Assembly (NCBI GenBank): GCA_951640165.1
Contig: OX621241.1
Coordinates: 382,001 to 446,000, forward strand
From: Pseudoips prasinana
Taxonomy: Eukaryota > Arthropoda > Insecta > Lepidoptera > Nolidae
Reading direction: 5' to 3'
DNA length: 64,000 nt
Made by a program: the position numbers and the translations under genes. Position 1 is the first letter of the stretch; every line of letters begins with the position of its first letter. The notes under the pieces were generated by a model. The model was not told where the DNA came from. It did not search any database and saw only the letters and a program-made list of their open reading frames with translations. This document shows, in pieces, positions 39,303 to 50,475 of the stretch.

Positions 39303-39365
39303 GGCTGGATGTACAGGCTCTGCCTAGTTTGGGATCAAATGACAACGTACATATTAGTTGTCCCA
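39303..39365 (+). repeat. SINE family B 3' fragment
   Basis: 'gtacaggctctgcctagttt' and 'gggatcaaatgac'. Confidence 0.55.
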
Positions 39366-39369
39366 ACGA

Positions 39370-41361
39370 TTAAAAATAAATTGGAAGTGGGTGTTGAATT
39401 TTTAACATTCGTTATTAGTTTACAAGTTGTTCTATTAACCTATTTTTTAGGTACGTAGCTCGTACATCAGAATCTGGTAATTTCCGACTATTGTTACAGA
39501 CGGTCGTTATTCGATAGCGACTGATTAGCAAGAAACAAGTCAGCTTAGGAACTACTGTAGGTGTGTAGGCGACAATATCGTTACCTACAGTCGATACATC
39601 GGATAACTGTTGCTTCGGGCGACGCACACGGGCCACTCGCAACAGTCGCTTGTAGCTGCAAATTAGTTTAAAGAAAATATGCTACCAGTATTTCACTTAA
39701 AACATATTACAAATTATTTGACTTTTTTCACTTCAAAATAATGTAAATAATGAAAATTATTTAATAATTGATTGATTAACTTTAAGGTACGTCGGCGTTT
39801 TTTGTTTTTGATAGTGTAAAATTGATAAAAAATACCTGTACAAGCATATTTATATTTTTATTTGTACGATGGCGCTATATATATTGGGGATAAAATAATA
39901 TTTTTTATGAAGTTTTATTGTGAATCAACCCCAGATTAGATCGTAAAGCGAAAAAGTAAAAACTATTACATTTTTTTTTTGTATAAAGAGTAATAATATT
40001 TTCTATTGTAATATATTTTAAAACATGGGTGATAACACAAAGACACCTTACAGTCTCGGGAGTAAATAAGAAGTTGTTTGCGTCCACGTTTCCCGGTGTT
40101 TCTTTATATAAAGTCGGCACAAACCTTGGAAAATCTTGCCACTTTTTATGTGCTTGGTATTTTTCTCCAGGAAGTGCCTTCCTAACAGTCTTGTTAATGA
40201 AATAATAAAATGTATTCAGCACTTGGGTATTTACATACACTTGTACTTGTCAAGCTCACAATGTATTACATAAACACAGTTTAAAAACAGTAATAAAAGC
40301 AACAAAATATTTTGAATTAGTCCGTCCGTGCGGTCTGATTCGTCACCTATATTTTTAATATCCTTAAATAAATAATAAATAGCAAGTTACTAAGCTATTA
40401 TTGTTACATTTAGCAATTGTGTATTAAAATTAAAGAATTCAAAACAACGAGCAGTTGGGTAGTGCAAAAGGCTCTCAACCAGTAGCTTAATTTAAGCGAC
40501 TAATACCTGAGGGCACCCTTATGGGGTTCCTCTCCCTACACCTAGCAAACAACGCGGATCATGTACCGTGTGCGTGATTTTAATATAAACGATACGCGAG
40601 CCAGTACCTTACTGAGTCCGTGATCAGCGTCTGAGTCAGTGTCATGCCATACCAAGTACGTGTTTGGAGCTCAGTGTTGAGATAGCCAGGTCCTCTCACC
40701 ATTTCGTAAGGCCCGCGGCCAAACTATATGTAGGTAACCGAGAAACTCATTTAATTTATGAGCGTATCAATATTCCTAAAAGGACTTTAAGCTTTCGGTT
40801 CCAGCTGTAGGTTGAAGCCAAACGCGCGTAATTTTTTTAATTGTGTGTCGCATGATTTCGTTCGCATAATCACTACTCCACCATGATTTTCCACCATGAT
40901 ATGAATAAAAAAACGTTATGTATTTAAAAGACATTGAAGATTATGGTATAAGAAAATGCTGGGTGAATTCAGTCAACAGTTGAAGACGTAAGCTCTGTTT
41001 TAAAAATTTGTAACTATGCGACTTTTCTGATCGAGAAACAAACGTCGCCATTGTTCAACTTCAATAAATACAACATAAACAACAACATAATTGTGACGAA
41101 GGAAGAAACGTTTTGATTCTCACGTGTTCCGTGATTGATTGTAGATTCCCTCCCTCCCTACTCGCTGCTAACTCAATTCATCCATATTTGTGCGCATAAG
41201 TAGGCAGGCAGCTCATTTATATTGCTCTGTGCACTAGCGAATACGATACAGAAGCTTTTGTATATAATACAGGCGATATTGCGCAAAAAAACACAGATCC
41301 AAAAAGTAAGCACAAGTGGCTTAACCTTAGTCTTCCTATCATATTAAGCCTTACCTAAAAC
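39370..41361. other. unassigned 2-kb spacer
   Basis: AT-rich, with no supported coding, RNA or repeat feature. A scrap like the 42395 repeat is near 40770 ('ggactttaagctttcggttc'). Confidence 0.4.
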
Positions 41362-41505
41362 TATAAAGATGGACCGATGATCTTGTGCGGGTCGCTGGAA
41401 ATCGCTGGATGCGGATAGCGCAAGACCGGCAATTGTGGAGATCTTTGGGGGAGGCCTTTGTCCAGCAGTGGACGTCTTTCGGCTGATATGATGATGATGA
41501 TGAAA
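41362..41505 (+). repeat. RTE LINE 3' end
   Basis: From 'gatggaccgatgatcttgtg' to '(gatgat)n'. Very close to the 33452 copy. Confidence 0.85.
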
Positions 41506-41544
41506 ACTATACAATGTTGTAGACGGTTGCAAACGTGTGCGACG

Positions 41545-41730
41545 ACGGCAACTTTAATTCCGCGGGCGGTCTGTCGGTGGCCCGTGTGTCGCTTGTCTCT
41601 TAGTTATTCTACAAAGTGTGTGCGCGGTAGCGCGGCCACGCGGCCACGTGGCGTGGCAACAAGCTTTGGTACCGAACTGTCTGTGAGAATGGTGCCATCA
41701 CATGCCGCAAGCCGCTCGCGACCATACATT
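41545..41730. other. GC-rich non-coding island
   Basis: 'ccgcgggcggtctgtcggtg' and 'gtagcgcggccacgcggcc'. Directly downstream of an RTE tail. No convincing protein. Confidence 0.25.
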
Positions 41731-41799
41731 ATTGCGTTGCCAGAATTTCTAATAGAAAATGTTATTTATCTATCAAATGACTGCCGGAGCGATTAAAAA

Positions 41800-42394
41800 T
41801 AAGGGCGGCAATAAACATAACGAAACGTGTGCAAGTTCACACGCTGTCGATGTTACACAATGCTTCACACTTAGACATGCGGTGTCAGGCACAAACATTT
41901 TATGGAGGGGTAACGACATAAACCTTTATCTAGATAATAGTGCTTTAGATCTAATTCCAGCTTCGTTTTCGGCACAATCTTAAGGGAAATTGGACAACTA
42001 CGCAGATATAAGGGTACAATCTTTCCCTTTACTCTTCTGTTCCGATGGGACGGCTACCTAAGAAGAGTTCAGACGAAGGAAGACCAGCTTAACGTGACCT
42101 GTGAGACACGGATGCGTAACATCGCTAACCTCCAGACACCAGCCTGCTGATTGTGGTTGTGGTAACATTTTTAGACTGGGATCAAAATCATTTATCTGCT
42201 CTTTAAACGCTAACACTAGATCAATGAAGTAGTTTATCTAAATATAGAGATATTCTAAAAGAATAAGAACTGCTTTAAGTTTAATATTATTTTATAGTAT
42301 TTTATTAGATAATATTGTGATAAATTATTTGATTAGAATTTAATATAGATAGTACTTACTTACTTATCGTATGGGCAGTGGTTACCCTAGTGTC
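41800..42394. other. unassigned spacer
   Basis: No supported feature. Confidence 0.4.
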
Positions 42395-42620
42395 AGAGTT
42401 GTTCAAGCCGCCCAATAGTGCTCTGACATGGCTTAGCGTCTGTTGCCTAATGGCTATAACTGGGACCTACAAGTTAACGTGCCCTTCGAAGCACGGAGAC
42501 GCTCAGAAATTAATCCACTTTGGTGGTCACCCATCTATGGACTGATCGCGAGCCTAGTGGCTTAACCTTACCAATCACTTACAGACCGTGGAGAGGATCT
42601 GGCTATGCGCGCCTAGATAG
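42395..42620 (+). repeat. dispersed repeat of unknown class
   Basis: 'caagttaacgtgcccttcga' and 'cacggagacgctcagaaatt'. Fragments of the same unit are at 14260, 37405 (inverted), about 40770 and about 49130. Confidence 0.5.
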
Positions 42621-42679
42621 TAAGTACGAATAACCAGTCAGATATAATGGAAAATTTTAGTGCACCTGCCAAAGTGTCT

Positions 42680-42780
42680 CTACACTGCGCTAAGGTTGAG
42701 TGATAGATAATGCCTTTAGCATTAAATCTGCATGTACAATATTTTTCTGCTAAAGTTTTAAATAAAATAAAAAAATAAAA
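42680..42780 (+). repeat. LINE 3' end with A-rich tail
   Basis: 'gcctttagcattaaatctgc' then 'taaataaaataaaaaaataaaa'-type tail. The GAAGTTATACTTC element begins at the end of this tail. Confidence 0.5.
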
Positions 42781-43030
42781 ACTTGTGTGTACTTACGCGT
42801 TAGAAGTTATACTTCTTAATATACAACTTGAACATAGTTATCAATTTTCATACCACCTAGAACTAACTTCATGCTGTTATTCTTACGATGCGCGCGCATC
42901 GTAAAAATTCACTGTCATACCACCTAGAACTAACTTCATGCTGTTAAATTTTTTGGAGTCGGTGTGCGCGCGCATCGTAAAAATTCAGTCTCATCATTTT
43001 TCTCCATCGCGCCAAAAGAAGTATAACTTC
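42781..43030 (+). mobile_element. non-autonomous element, GAAGTTATACTTC family
   Basis: Begins 'acttgtgtgtacttacgcgt', has 'gaagttatacttctt' near the 5' end and 'aagaagtataacttc' at the 3' end. The interior carries two 'cataccacctagaactaac' blocks and a 'ttacgatgcgcgcgcatcgt' palindromic core, apparently an internal duplication relative to 5449-5638. Confidence 0.7.
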
Positions 43031-43380
43031 AATAAATAAATAATTATAATTTCTTACCTCCAAACCAAAATGACGGAAGTTATCCATAATATGCCTATCC
43101 GCAATGACTCTATTATAGAGAGCTATTCTGTCTGTCTGTCTGTGTCGGTCTCCGCACGCTAGAGATATTTTGTCACTTTTCAAATTCAAATAGGAGACCT
43201 CTGAGGAGAATAATAAAACAGGTGATTGGTGATTGATTTTGATGTAGCTCTTTTGTAAAAAAGAGTTGTTATTAATATCTACCAAAAACAAAATGGCAAT
43301 GCGTTTAGTTTCGTGGGTAGATTACGCTCCTTTTATTTCTTCCACTATTGCTGCTACACTTTGTATGCATACTTGTATAT

Positions 43381-43640
43381 AAAATAAAAATAAAAAATGT
43401 TTTTATTCACGTAGACTTTAAAAAAGCGCTTGTAAATAGTCAGAACATGTTTGTAGTAATATAGTTGTATACATTAGATATTATTTCTAGTAACATAGAT
43501 ATTTAGGTACATCTTGTATGAAAACATTTATAAAATTTATTTTATTACAGAAATGATATTTAGCTAGCTCGTATCAAGTTATTGTCAAGAGATTATGTTT
43601 AATTATCTAGTTTAAGTCTAATATTTTTACTACATATTGT
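43381..43640 (-). repeat. LINE-3'-end-like repeat, second copy
   Basis: Near-identical to 4336-4587 ('tcagaacatgtttgtagta', 'tagctagctcgtatcaagtt'). Confidence 0.65.
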
Positions 43641-43758
43641 CAATGGTTCTGTCTATATTAAAGGTATTATTATTATGACGGACCTTGTGTTAATGACGAC
43701 GGTCGCGCTTTAATGCTACCACCGGATCCAATGCGCCCCAACTGAGAAGACCCAGCGA

Positions 43759-43763
<5 letters not shown>

Positions 43764-43815
<52 letters not shown>
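43764..43815. repeat. (TA)n microsatellite
   Basis: About 26 TA units. Confidence 0.95.
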
Positions 43816-43825
43816 TTACTTATAA

Positions 43826-44085
43826 TTGTCTTATTGGTCTAACTGTAGTATGTTCAACCGTAGATTTTTTTTTTAACATGACGTATGCAGTTAGCCTGAC
43901 GGCTTTCACTGCTTCACCGGACTATAGAGGTGAGCGTGGGCTCTAACCGTCTAGCAAATCAAAACTACAAACTAAACCCCTGTGTTTGCACTACACTTGT
44001 ACACTACAATATATCTCACACAGATGGCTAGTCTCCGTTGAGACTGGCCACCTGGATCGAAAATCGACCAGGACATTATTAACAA
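43826..44085 (+). repeat. SINE family D interrupted by another repeat
   Basis: The head ('cttattggtctaactgtag') breaks at about 43867. 43869-43979 is the inverse of the 7225-7455 repeat ('cggactatagaggtgagcgt'). Family D resumes with 'agatggctagtctccgttga'. Confidence 0.6.
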
Positions 44086-44109
44086 GCATATATTAGATTA
44101 TAATAATAA

Positions 44110-44352
44110 TAATATCCTGGGACATTATTTTACACATGGCCATCTGATCCCAAACTAAGCAGACCTTGTATTATGGAAACCATATAACTGATATACTACA
44201 TATACTACTTTTCTTTTGTAAAAACATACTTATATCGATAATTATCGACTCAAACAGATATGTTCATGCACACAAATATTTATTTTGGGTGGGAATCGAA
44301 CCCACGACCTGCAGCGTGGAAGCAAGCATTTGCCAACCACGCCAAAGGCGTT
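44110..44352 (-). mobile_element. SINE family B, full length
   Basis: 3' end 'ccatctgatcccaaactaag', middle 'cttttcttttgtaaaaac', inverse B box 'tgggaatcgaacccacgac' (44291-44309), head 'ccaaccacgcc'. Confidence 0.85.
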
Positions 44353-44354
44353 TT

Positions 44355-44490
44355 GTAAGTAAGTAAGTAACTCTTTATTGTACACAAAAAAATAATACAT
44401 AAAAAGAACTATCAGTGTGTTAAGATTGTACAAATGGCGGCCTTATCGCTAAGTGCGATCTCTTCCAGGCAACCGTTGAATGGACCAGGA
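44355..44490 (-). repeat. LINE 3' end
   Basis: '(agta)n' then 'aactctttattgtacac' and 'ggcggccttatcgctaagtg', matching 37105-37260. Confidence 0.55.
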
Positions 44491-44991
44491 GTAAAGAAAA
44501 GGCATTTGGGTATTTGTTGGCATAATTAGCAGAAAGGATTTTTTTTTGTATTGCGATTCAGGGGTTTTGTAAGGTTGGGTGCCTAACACATCATGCTGAT
44601 CTCTCTGTACCTGCGTAGTCTTTGTACGTAGGAAATTCACCATGAGTTTTTTTTATCTATAACTGATTTTCTACAAAACGTGTTGTTCTAGACGCCAGAC
44701 AAAGTTAACTGAAGGCTGTAATATGCAGTTAGTATTCTTTGGCATACGCGTGCTGCAGTAATTGTGGCTAGACGTCGTAAACCTCCGCGCTAGTAACCAA
44801 AGGTGCATAAAAGCACTTTTTGCATATACCTACACAATAGTTACGCTCGCCTTTGTCTGCCAAATGACATTCGCACTATGAACAATTACTGTTTCTAATA
44901 AAAAACATAGCGCCAACTTCAACTTTTCTTTATTTATTTGCACAAACAATTCGATCTGTTACACACAACCGAGAAATCGTGTAACATACGA

Positions 44992-44992
<1 letters not shown>

Positions 44993-45041
<49 letters not shown>
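44993..45041. repeat. (TA)n microsatellite
   Basis: About 24 TA units. Confidence 0.95.
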
Positions 45042-45045
<4 letters not shown>

Positions 45046-45069
45046 ACCATAATAATAATAATGTCCTCC

Positions 45070-45232
45070 TAGTCGAATTTCTAACATATTTTAGTGCACA
45101 AGTGTGTGCGCAAACATACGTGCACTTCCGATTCCCTCACTCTCACGATGCAGCGGGTGGCTCACTGATATGGCCGGAAAGGAACACGGAAGTGTTGTTG
45201 CCTACTTCCAGACTCCAGGCTGATACTTTCAG
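45070..45232 (-). repeat. SINE family D fragment
   Basis: 'agtgcacaagtgtgtgcgca' and 'ctcacgatgcagcgggtgg' match the body of 37878. Confidence 0.55.
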
Positions 45233-45299
45233 GTTTTATTCACTTAAATTAACTTAATTAACATAGACAGTAATACAATCTGGAACTGACCACTATTAA

Positions 45300-46007
45300 T
45301 CCTACTCATATTATTATAATGTAAATAAAGTTTGTGAGTATTTTTGGATGTATATGAATGGAAGTTTGTTACCCTTTCACGCAAAAACTACTTTGTAGTT
45401 ATATAGCTTATATATTCAAAAACCGGCCAAGTGCGAGTCGGACTCGCCCATGAAGGGTTCCGTAGCAGCAAGTATTTCAGTTGATTAAATGAAAGTAAAT
45501 TGCGGTTTACGATTTATGACGTATTAAATAAAACTACTTGCTAGATCTCGTTCAAACCAATTTTCGTTGTTAGTTTGCATAGTAATGTTCGTCATATATT
45601 TTTTTTAGTTTTATACTTCTCTTATTTTAGAAGTTAGAGGGGGGGGGGGGGGCACTCATTTTACCACTTTGGAAGTGTATCACACGCAAACTATTCAGTT
45701 TAAAATAAAAATGATATTAGAACCACAATATAATTTTTGAAGACCTATCCATCCATGTATGGGTACGATGAAAATTTTATTGTTTTTTTCTATTTTTGTG
45801 TAAAAATCCTAATGCGGTTCACCGAATACATCTACTTACCAAGTTTCAACAGTACAGCTCTTATAGTTGCGTAAATAAGTGGCTGTGACATACGGACGGA
45901 CAGACAGACAGACATGACGAATCTATAAGGGTTCCGTTTTTTGCCATTTGGCTACGGAACCCTAAAGCACACAGTTTAACGCGGTTAAAACCGTTGGGCG
46001 AAGCTAG
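45300..46007 (+). mobile_element. Helitron-like element carrying a nested repeat
   Basis: Starts TCCTACTCATATTATTATAA after A and ends hairpin 'cgcggttaaaaccg', then 'ttgggcgaagCTAG' before T. The 45416-45966 interior is a different repeat with 'aaccggccaagtgcgagtc' at one end and 'tacggaaccctaaa' at the other, plus an internal 'agggttccgt'. A second head of that repeat is at 61268. A run of 14 G (45639-45652) lies inside. Confidence 0.65.
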
Positions 46008-46009
46008 TT

Positions 46010-46718
46010 AACAATATTATAAACTAATTACACCATTTGAAAATGAAACCCTTTGGTTTTAAAATGCATATTTCAGCTAGTTGTTTTTGCGTGTCTACGT
46101 CACTATGGATTTCACTCATGTGCTTTCAGTGCGCCCCGCATATTTTTGTTGTTATTATTATTTATTATGAAACCGATTAGATTGCTCCACTTTTTTTTAA
46201 ATAAGACAATAACTATGTTAGTGTAAAAGAATATAAAGAACTTTCTGTTATACAATTTTCTCAACAAAAAAATATAAAATCGTTTTTTTGGTTCGCTTGA
46301 TGATCTATTGTATCACTTGAACATCGAGGCAGTAAAAAGCTTGCCGTTTAATTGATAATTGAAAGCGGTTCAAATTCTAGGTCGATGCCAAAGTGCCTTT
46401 AATTCATTTTTATAATTTAAAGGTAAAAATGTTGGATGGTAAAAAAAACATAAAGCTCATAAGTTTATAAGAAAGTCCTTTGCGGAATATAAAGACAAAG
46501 ATATTTTAGTACGAATATAAAAGTTTTGTAAGAATCCATAGATTAGTCTTATCCTGGAAATTAGTTTTGCTTTACCTTGAGGCGACAACTGACTGGAACG
46601 AAGATATATCATGTGTCGAAGTAGTATAGCAATAATACGGGACAATTGTTCTGTTTTGCGGCACAAATTAAGCGCGGACGAAGCCGTGGACGCAAGCTAT
46701 TTAAAAATAATTCAGCCT
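46010..46718. other. unassigned spacer
   Basis: No supported feature. Confidence 0.4.
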
Positions 46719-46719
46719 T

Positions 46720-46880
46720 AGTAAAGGCACCGCCACACGCGCGGCGCCGCGTTTTAATTAGCGAACCAATCAACTTGTATTAGATTAGTGGTGCGGTGGT
46801 GGCCGGCGCATTACTCATAAGTGTGTTGTTATGTCATTGCCGTGGAACCGGCCCCCGGGGAACAATGCCACGCTCATGGA
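46720..46880. other. GC-rich non-coding island with homeodomain-like core
   Basis: 'cacgcgcggcgccgcgtttt' runs directly into 'aattagcgaaccaatcaac', and later 'gtggaaccggcccccgggga'. The mix of CpG-rich DNA with TAATTA and CCAAT cores fits regulatory DNA. Confidence 0.3.
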
Positions 46881-46984
46881 CGAGGGCTGCAAACTTGCTT
46901 TTGGGATTTACTAGTACAAGTTGTTTGTGGCTTCCGTTGAAACAATATTGTTTCAAGGTAGGGCTTTATTCCTTTTTATGTTGA

Positions 46985-48324
46985 ACCAATATTTAGTACA
47001 TATTAGCATAATAGATATTTGTAGTACTCGATATTTTCAGAGCAGCAAGAGAGTACAAAACTCAGTGCTTTTGAAGTAAAATTTCTTTACGTACGCTTGA
47101 CTTGGAGAGTAAGCAGGTGAATGAGTAACGAGAGCGTTACGAAAAGTGTGATCTGCCGAGGCGAAGGGAAGTTGAGAGGGAGATAGATATAAGTTAATGA
47201 AGATAAAAAGACAGAGAGAGAGTTACGTTTCGTTTATTACTGTAGGGGCAAGTGAGATAGATGCGAGGACACATTTTCTTTCTCTCTTATCCAGTTACGT
47301 GTCTCAGTTTTACTTCAGTGGTGTGGTCAAAGCACACTCGTTTTCCGTAACTTAATGGTGAAACAGACATCAAATGTATCATTACGAAAAATTCGAGATC
47401 TCTGTCAGTTTGTTGGTGTATTCAGTCGATATTTAAATGTGGTTCAGATAAAATATCTCTTCGATCACAATTATTGTAGTACCACAATACACCTGCAAAA
47501 TACTGTACTTATGAATATTAAATCATTTTTACATTTTTATTCTTCTCAGTATGTTTATATTGAAATGATTAAATTAATGAATCATAATACTAACTTATCT
47601 TATAAATAAATGCATTATTAATAATTTGGAAAATAATTATAATATAGTATTAAGTCGTAACTATGCCATTGTCATGTTCTATTTTGGACACCACATTCGT
47701 ATTGTTAAGTTATTATAACCGCATCGAATCAGTGCCAATTTAAAGCAATATATAATATATACAATATATAATAAAAATCTGCAGTAACTGAGTTGATATT
47801 CGTTTAAAAATTATATCTGATTCAAGGTTTATATATTTCAATATAACTTAAATGGAGGTAGCTAGTTATCCCGGGTCTTGGCTGAGCCTTACGGTTTAAA
47901 GCTTTTTTATTTTGTTCTACTATCCTAGCTCAAAGTGTTCATATCCAATGCCAATCCGTGGCCCACCTAACATCGTGCCCAGCCTACCCACATTTCATGG
48001 CAGGATCTTAAGAATGCCACAAACAGGGCAATCAGTGTCGACACGTTCTGGGCCGCAAAAATTTAACTGGTTTGCCATCGACACGCGAACAATAAGAAAG
48101 TGTTCGTATCAACCAAATAACGTCCATTGCTTGTAAAGATCTCCACAATGTAACTTTGTCCACCGTCTATGCCATAAACGCCACGATTGACAAACTGCAG
48201 AGCTAGTACCTACCGTGTTATGTTGCATAGAAGTAGCTACTCCCAGTAAAACTGCTCATACAGCGAAAGCATGCTATGTAATTGTGCTATCCAGAGATCA
48301 CGTGTAATGATAATAATAATAATA
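46985..48324. other. unassigned 1.3-kb spacer
   Basis: AT-rich. No supported gene or repeat. Short frames at 47355 and 47912 are unremarkable. Confidence 0.4.
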
Positions 48325-48560
48325 TCTAGGGGCAATGTCACATAGATCATCCTAGCCCCAAACTAAGCAAAGCTTGTACTATGGGTACCAGGCGACGATA
48401 TACATACTTATATGGATAGATATATACTTATATACATCCATGACTCAGAAACAAATATTCGTGCTCATCATACAAATATTTGCACTTACCGGGATTCAAA
48501 CCCAGGACCACCAGCTTCGTAGGCAGGAGCACTACCAACTAGGCTACGGTGACCGTCGTA
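48325..48560 (-). mobile_element. SINE family C, full length with tail
   Basis: Begins with the inverted (ATT)n tail and 'tctaggggcaatgtcac', inverse B box 'cgggattcaaacccagg', head 'actaggctacggtgaccg'. Confidence 0.88.
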
Positions 48561-48869
48561 GGGTTACTAATGTTACAAAAGACTAAGACGAAGAGTAATA
48601 TGGTTTGCTAAGTGTGCCCCTATCAAGATCGAAACTTAGGCACTTTGCTGCCATGCCGAGGCTCTGCGGGCAGAAACACATGCTATCTGAACAAACGTTT
48701 TCTTGCGGCTATCATTGTTTCATTACAATCTATCTTACCTACAATTTTTTTGTCGACAGCAAAAGTTTTCTAACTACATTTTCACATTAATTAATTGTCA
48801 AATATAATGTCGTGAATATGTCTGTCTGTCACAAAAAAATAATGTGCCAACAAATAATAGAGGTTGAAG

Positions 48870-48985
48870 TGTAGTCACACCCTCGCCGCAGCGCCGCGCC
48901 GGCTCAGGGGTGTGACACGCTGACATTTAACCCCCGATGTGACGTCATACTGTTACACTTTGGCCGCCTTTATTTAGCGCTAATT
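48870..48985. other. GC-rich non-coding island with TGACGTCA site
   Basis: 'ccctcgccgcagcgccgcgc', then 'gatgtgacgtcatactg' (a palindromic CRE-type site) and 'tttatttagcgctaattgca' (TTTATT and TAATTG cores). Confidence 0.35.
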
Positions 48986-49214
48986 GCACTACTTAACTCA
49001 TAATTGGGTTAACCAACCTTATTTATAAGTTTTTTATTGTTTTTCTTTCACAAGTATTATATATCGAGAGTAATAGAAGCATTATATTATGAGTGCAGTG
49101 TGAAGTTGGGTGGTTCATACTCAAGGGTCTATAAGAAACCGAAGGTCACGGAGGCGCGTTAAGCTGTCCGTGAGTCGTTAAGCTATGTCAGAGGCTTCCA
49201 TGGGCTTTGAATGG

Positions 49215-49254
49215 GACTGCTTAACTTCACTCTGAAGAGTGAAGTTAAGCAGTC
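49215..49254. repeat. perfect 18-bp-arm hairpin with 4-base loop
   Basis: 'gactgcttaacttcactc', loop 'tgaa', exact inverse complement. Confidence 0.8.
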
Positions 49255-49339
49255 TAATTCAGGCGCTGAGACATCTATAGATCATGCATAACAAACAAGT
49301 GATTCAGCTTTCTTATTATTATAAAACTAAGTCAATAAC

Positions 49340-49545
49340 ACGCATACGGCCCGCTTGGTGGAAAGCGGCCACCGTAGCCTAGGGAAGTTGTAACACCAGG
49401 AGCATCACTGGCACATCGCCGACCCTTTAGAAACCTTATCACTCCTTGTTTATAAGGCCCCATGCTGTAACCGTAGCAGGGAGTTTCTTGCACAGCTTCG
49501 GCATACATAGGAGGAAGTATCGCTGAAACCATGCCGTACAAGACC
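49340..49545 (+). repeat. dispersed repeat, 'ggtaagtggtcaccg' type
   Basis: 'acggcccgcttggtggaaag', 'gcggccaccgtagcctag' and 'gccccatgctgtaaccg'. Same order as 52165, 53115 and 59690. Confidence 0.6.
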
Positions 49546-49841
49546 GTTTAGGTTTTTAGGATTAGGGTGTCAAATTGGTCTTCCTGTCGATGGTTGTTGT
49601 GAGCATCAAATAAAACCTTTGCGTAGGCTGTAGAACACAACAAGGATGCAAAGTCTCTCTTTAGACTTCAAACCTTAGGGATCAAATGCTATTTAGAATT
49701 TATCCTCGGCAGATTTGGTAACCGACGAGATGACGCCCTTCCCGTAGGGGTAGTTGACTAGTCAGCTACTAGGGTGAGACTTACATTAGGTACATAGGAA
49801 CGTTACTTTATGAGACATGTAAATATCTTGAGACAACTAAC

Positions 49842-49878
49842 AGACTGCCATATCGGATCCCAAAATAGGCAGAGCCGT
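49842..49878 (-). repeat. SINE family B 3' scrap
   Basis: 'cggatcccaaaataggcag'. Confidence 0.45.
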
Positions 49879-50019
49879 AAATAATATATTTGGGTTATTG
49901 TATAAGCCTGTTTATAAAGTTATTTATTTATTCATGACAACTATATATTTAGTAGTACAAAATAAAAAGTTATATTCATGTCACAATAAATATATTTTTA
50001 TATCTTATATTTATATAAA

Positions 50020-50271
50020 TATCCTGGGACATTATTCACACACGGCCATTTGATCCCAAACTAAACAGAGCTTGTGTATGGCAACCAGATAACTGATATA
50101 TTATATATACTATTTTTCTTTTGTAAATGCATACTTATATAGATAATTACACGCAGACTCAGGACGAACAGACATGTTAATGCACACAAATATATGTCCT
50201 GGGCGGGAATCGAACCCACGACCTGCGGCGTGAAAAGAAAGCATTTACCAACCACGCCAACCGGCCCGTCA
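50020..50271 (-). mobile_element. SINE family B, full length
   Basis: 'ggccatttgatcccaaacta', inverse B box 'cgggaatcgaacccacgac', head 'accacgccaaccggcccgtc'. Confidence 0.88.
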
Positions 50272-50475
50272 TATATTCAAGTCACCGTTCGCAGGTTGGG
50301 TGACCGTAAAGCGGGCTATATTGTCCCGTAGGTATACCCAAGCTGATACACTCAAATTCAAATTCAAATTTCAGTTATTGCTTGTTACAGGTTATTTACA
50401 ATTTTATAATTGTTATTATGCGTTATAAGTCCGCTGTAACATACCCATAAGGTGTATAATATTTTGAGCCTATGG

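Noticed and set aside
41458..41796. 112-codon ORF
   Set aside because: Begins in an RTE 3' tail and runs through a GC-rich island; no homology recognised.
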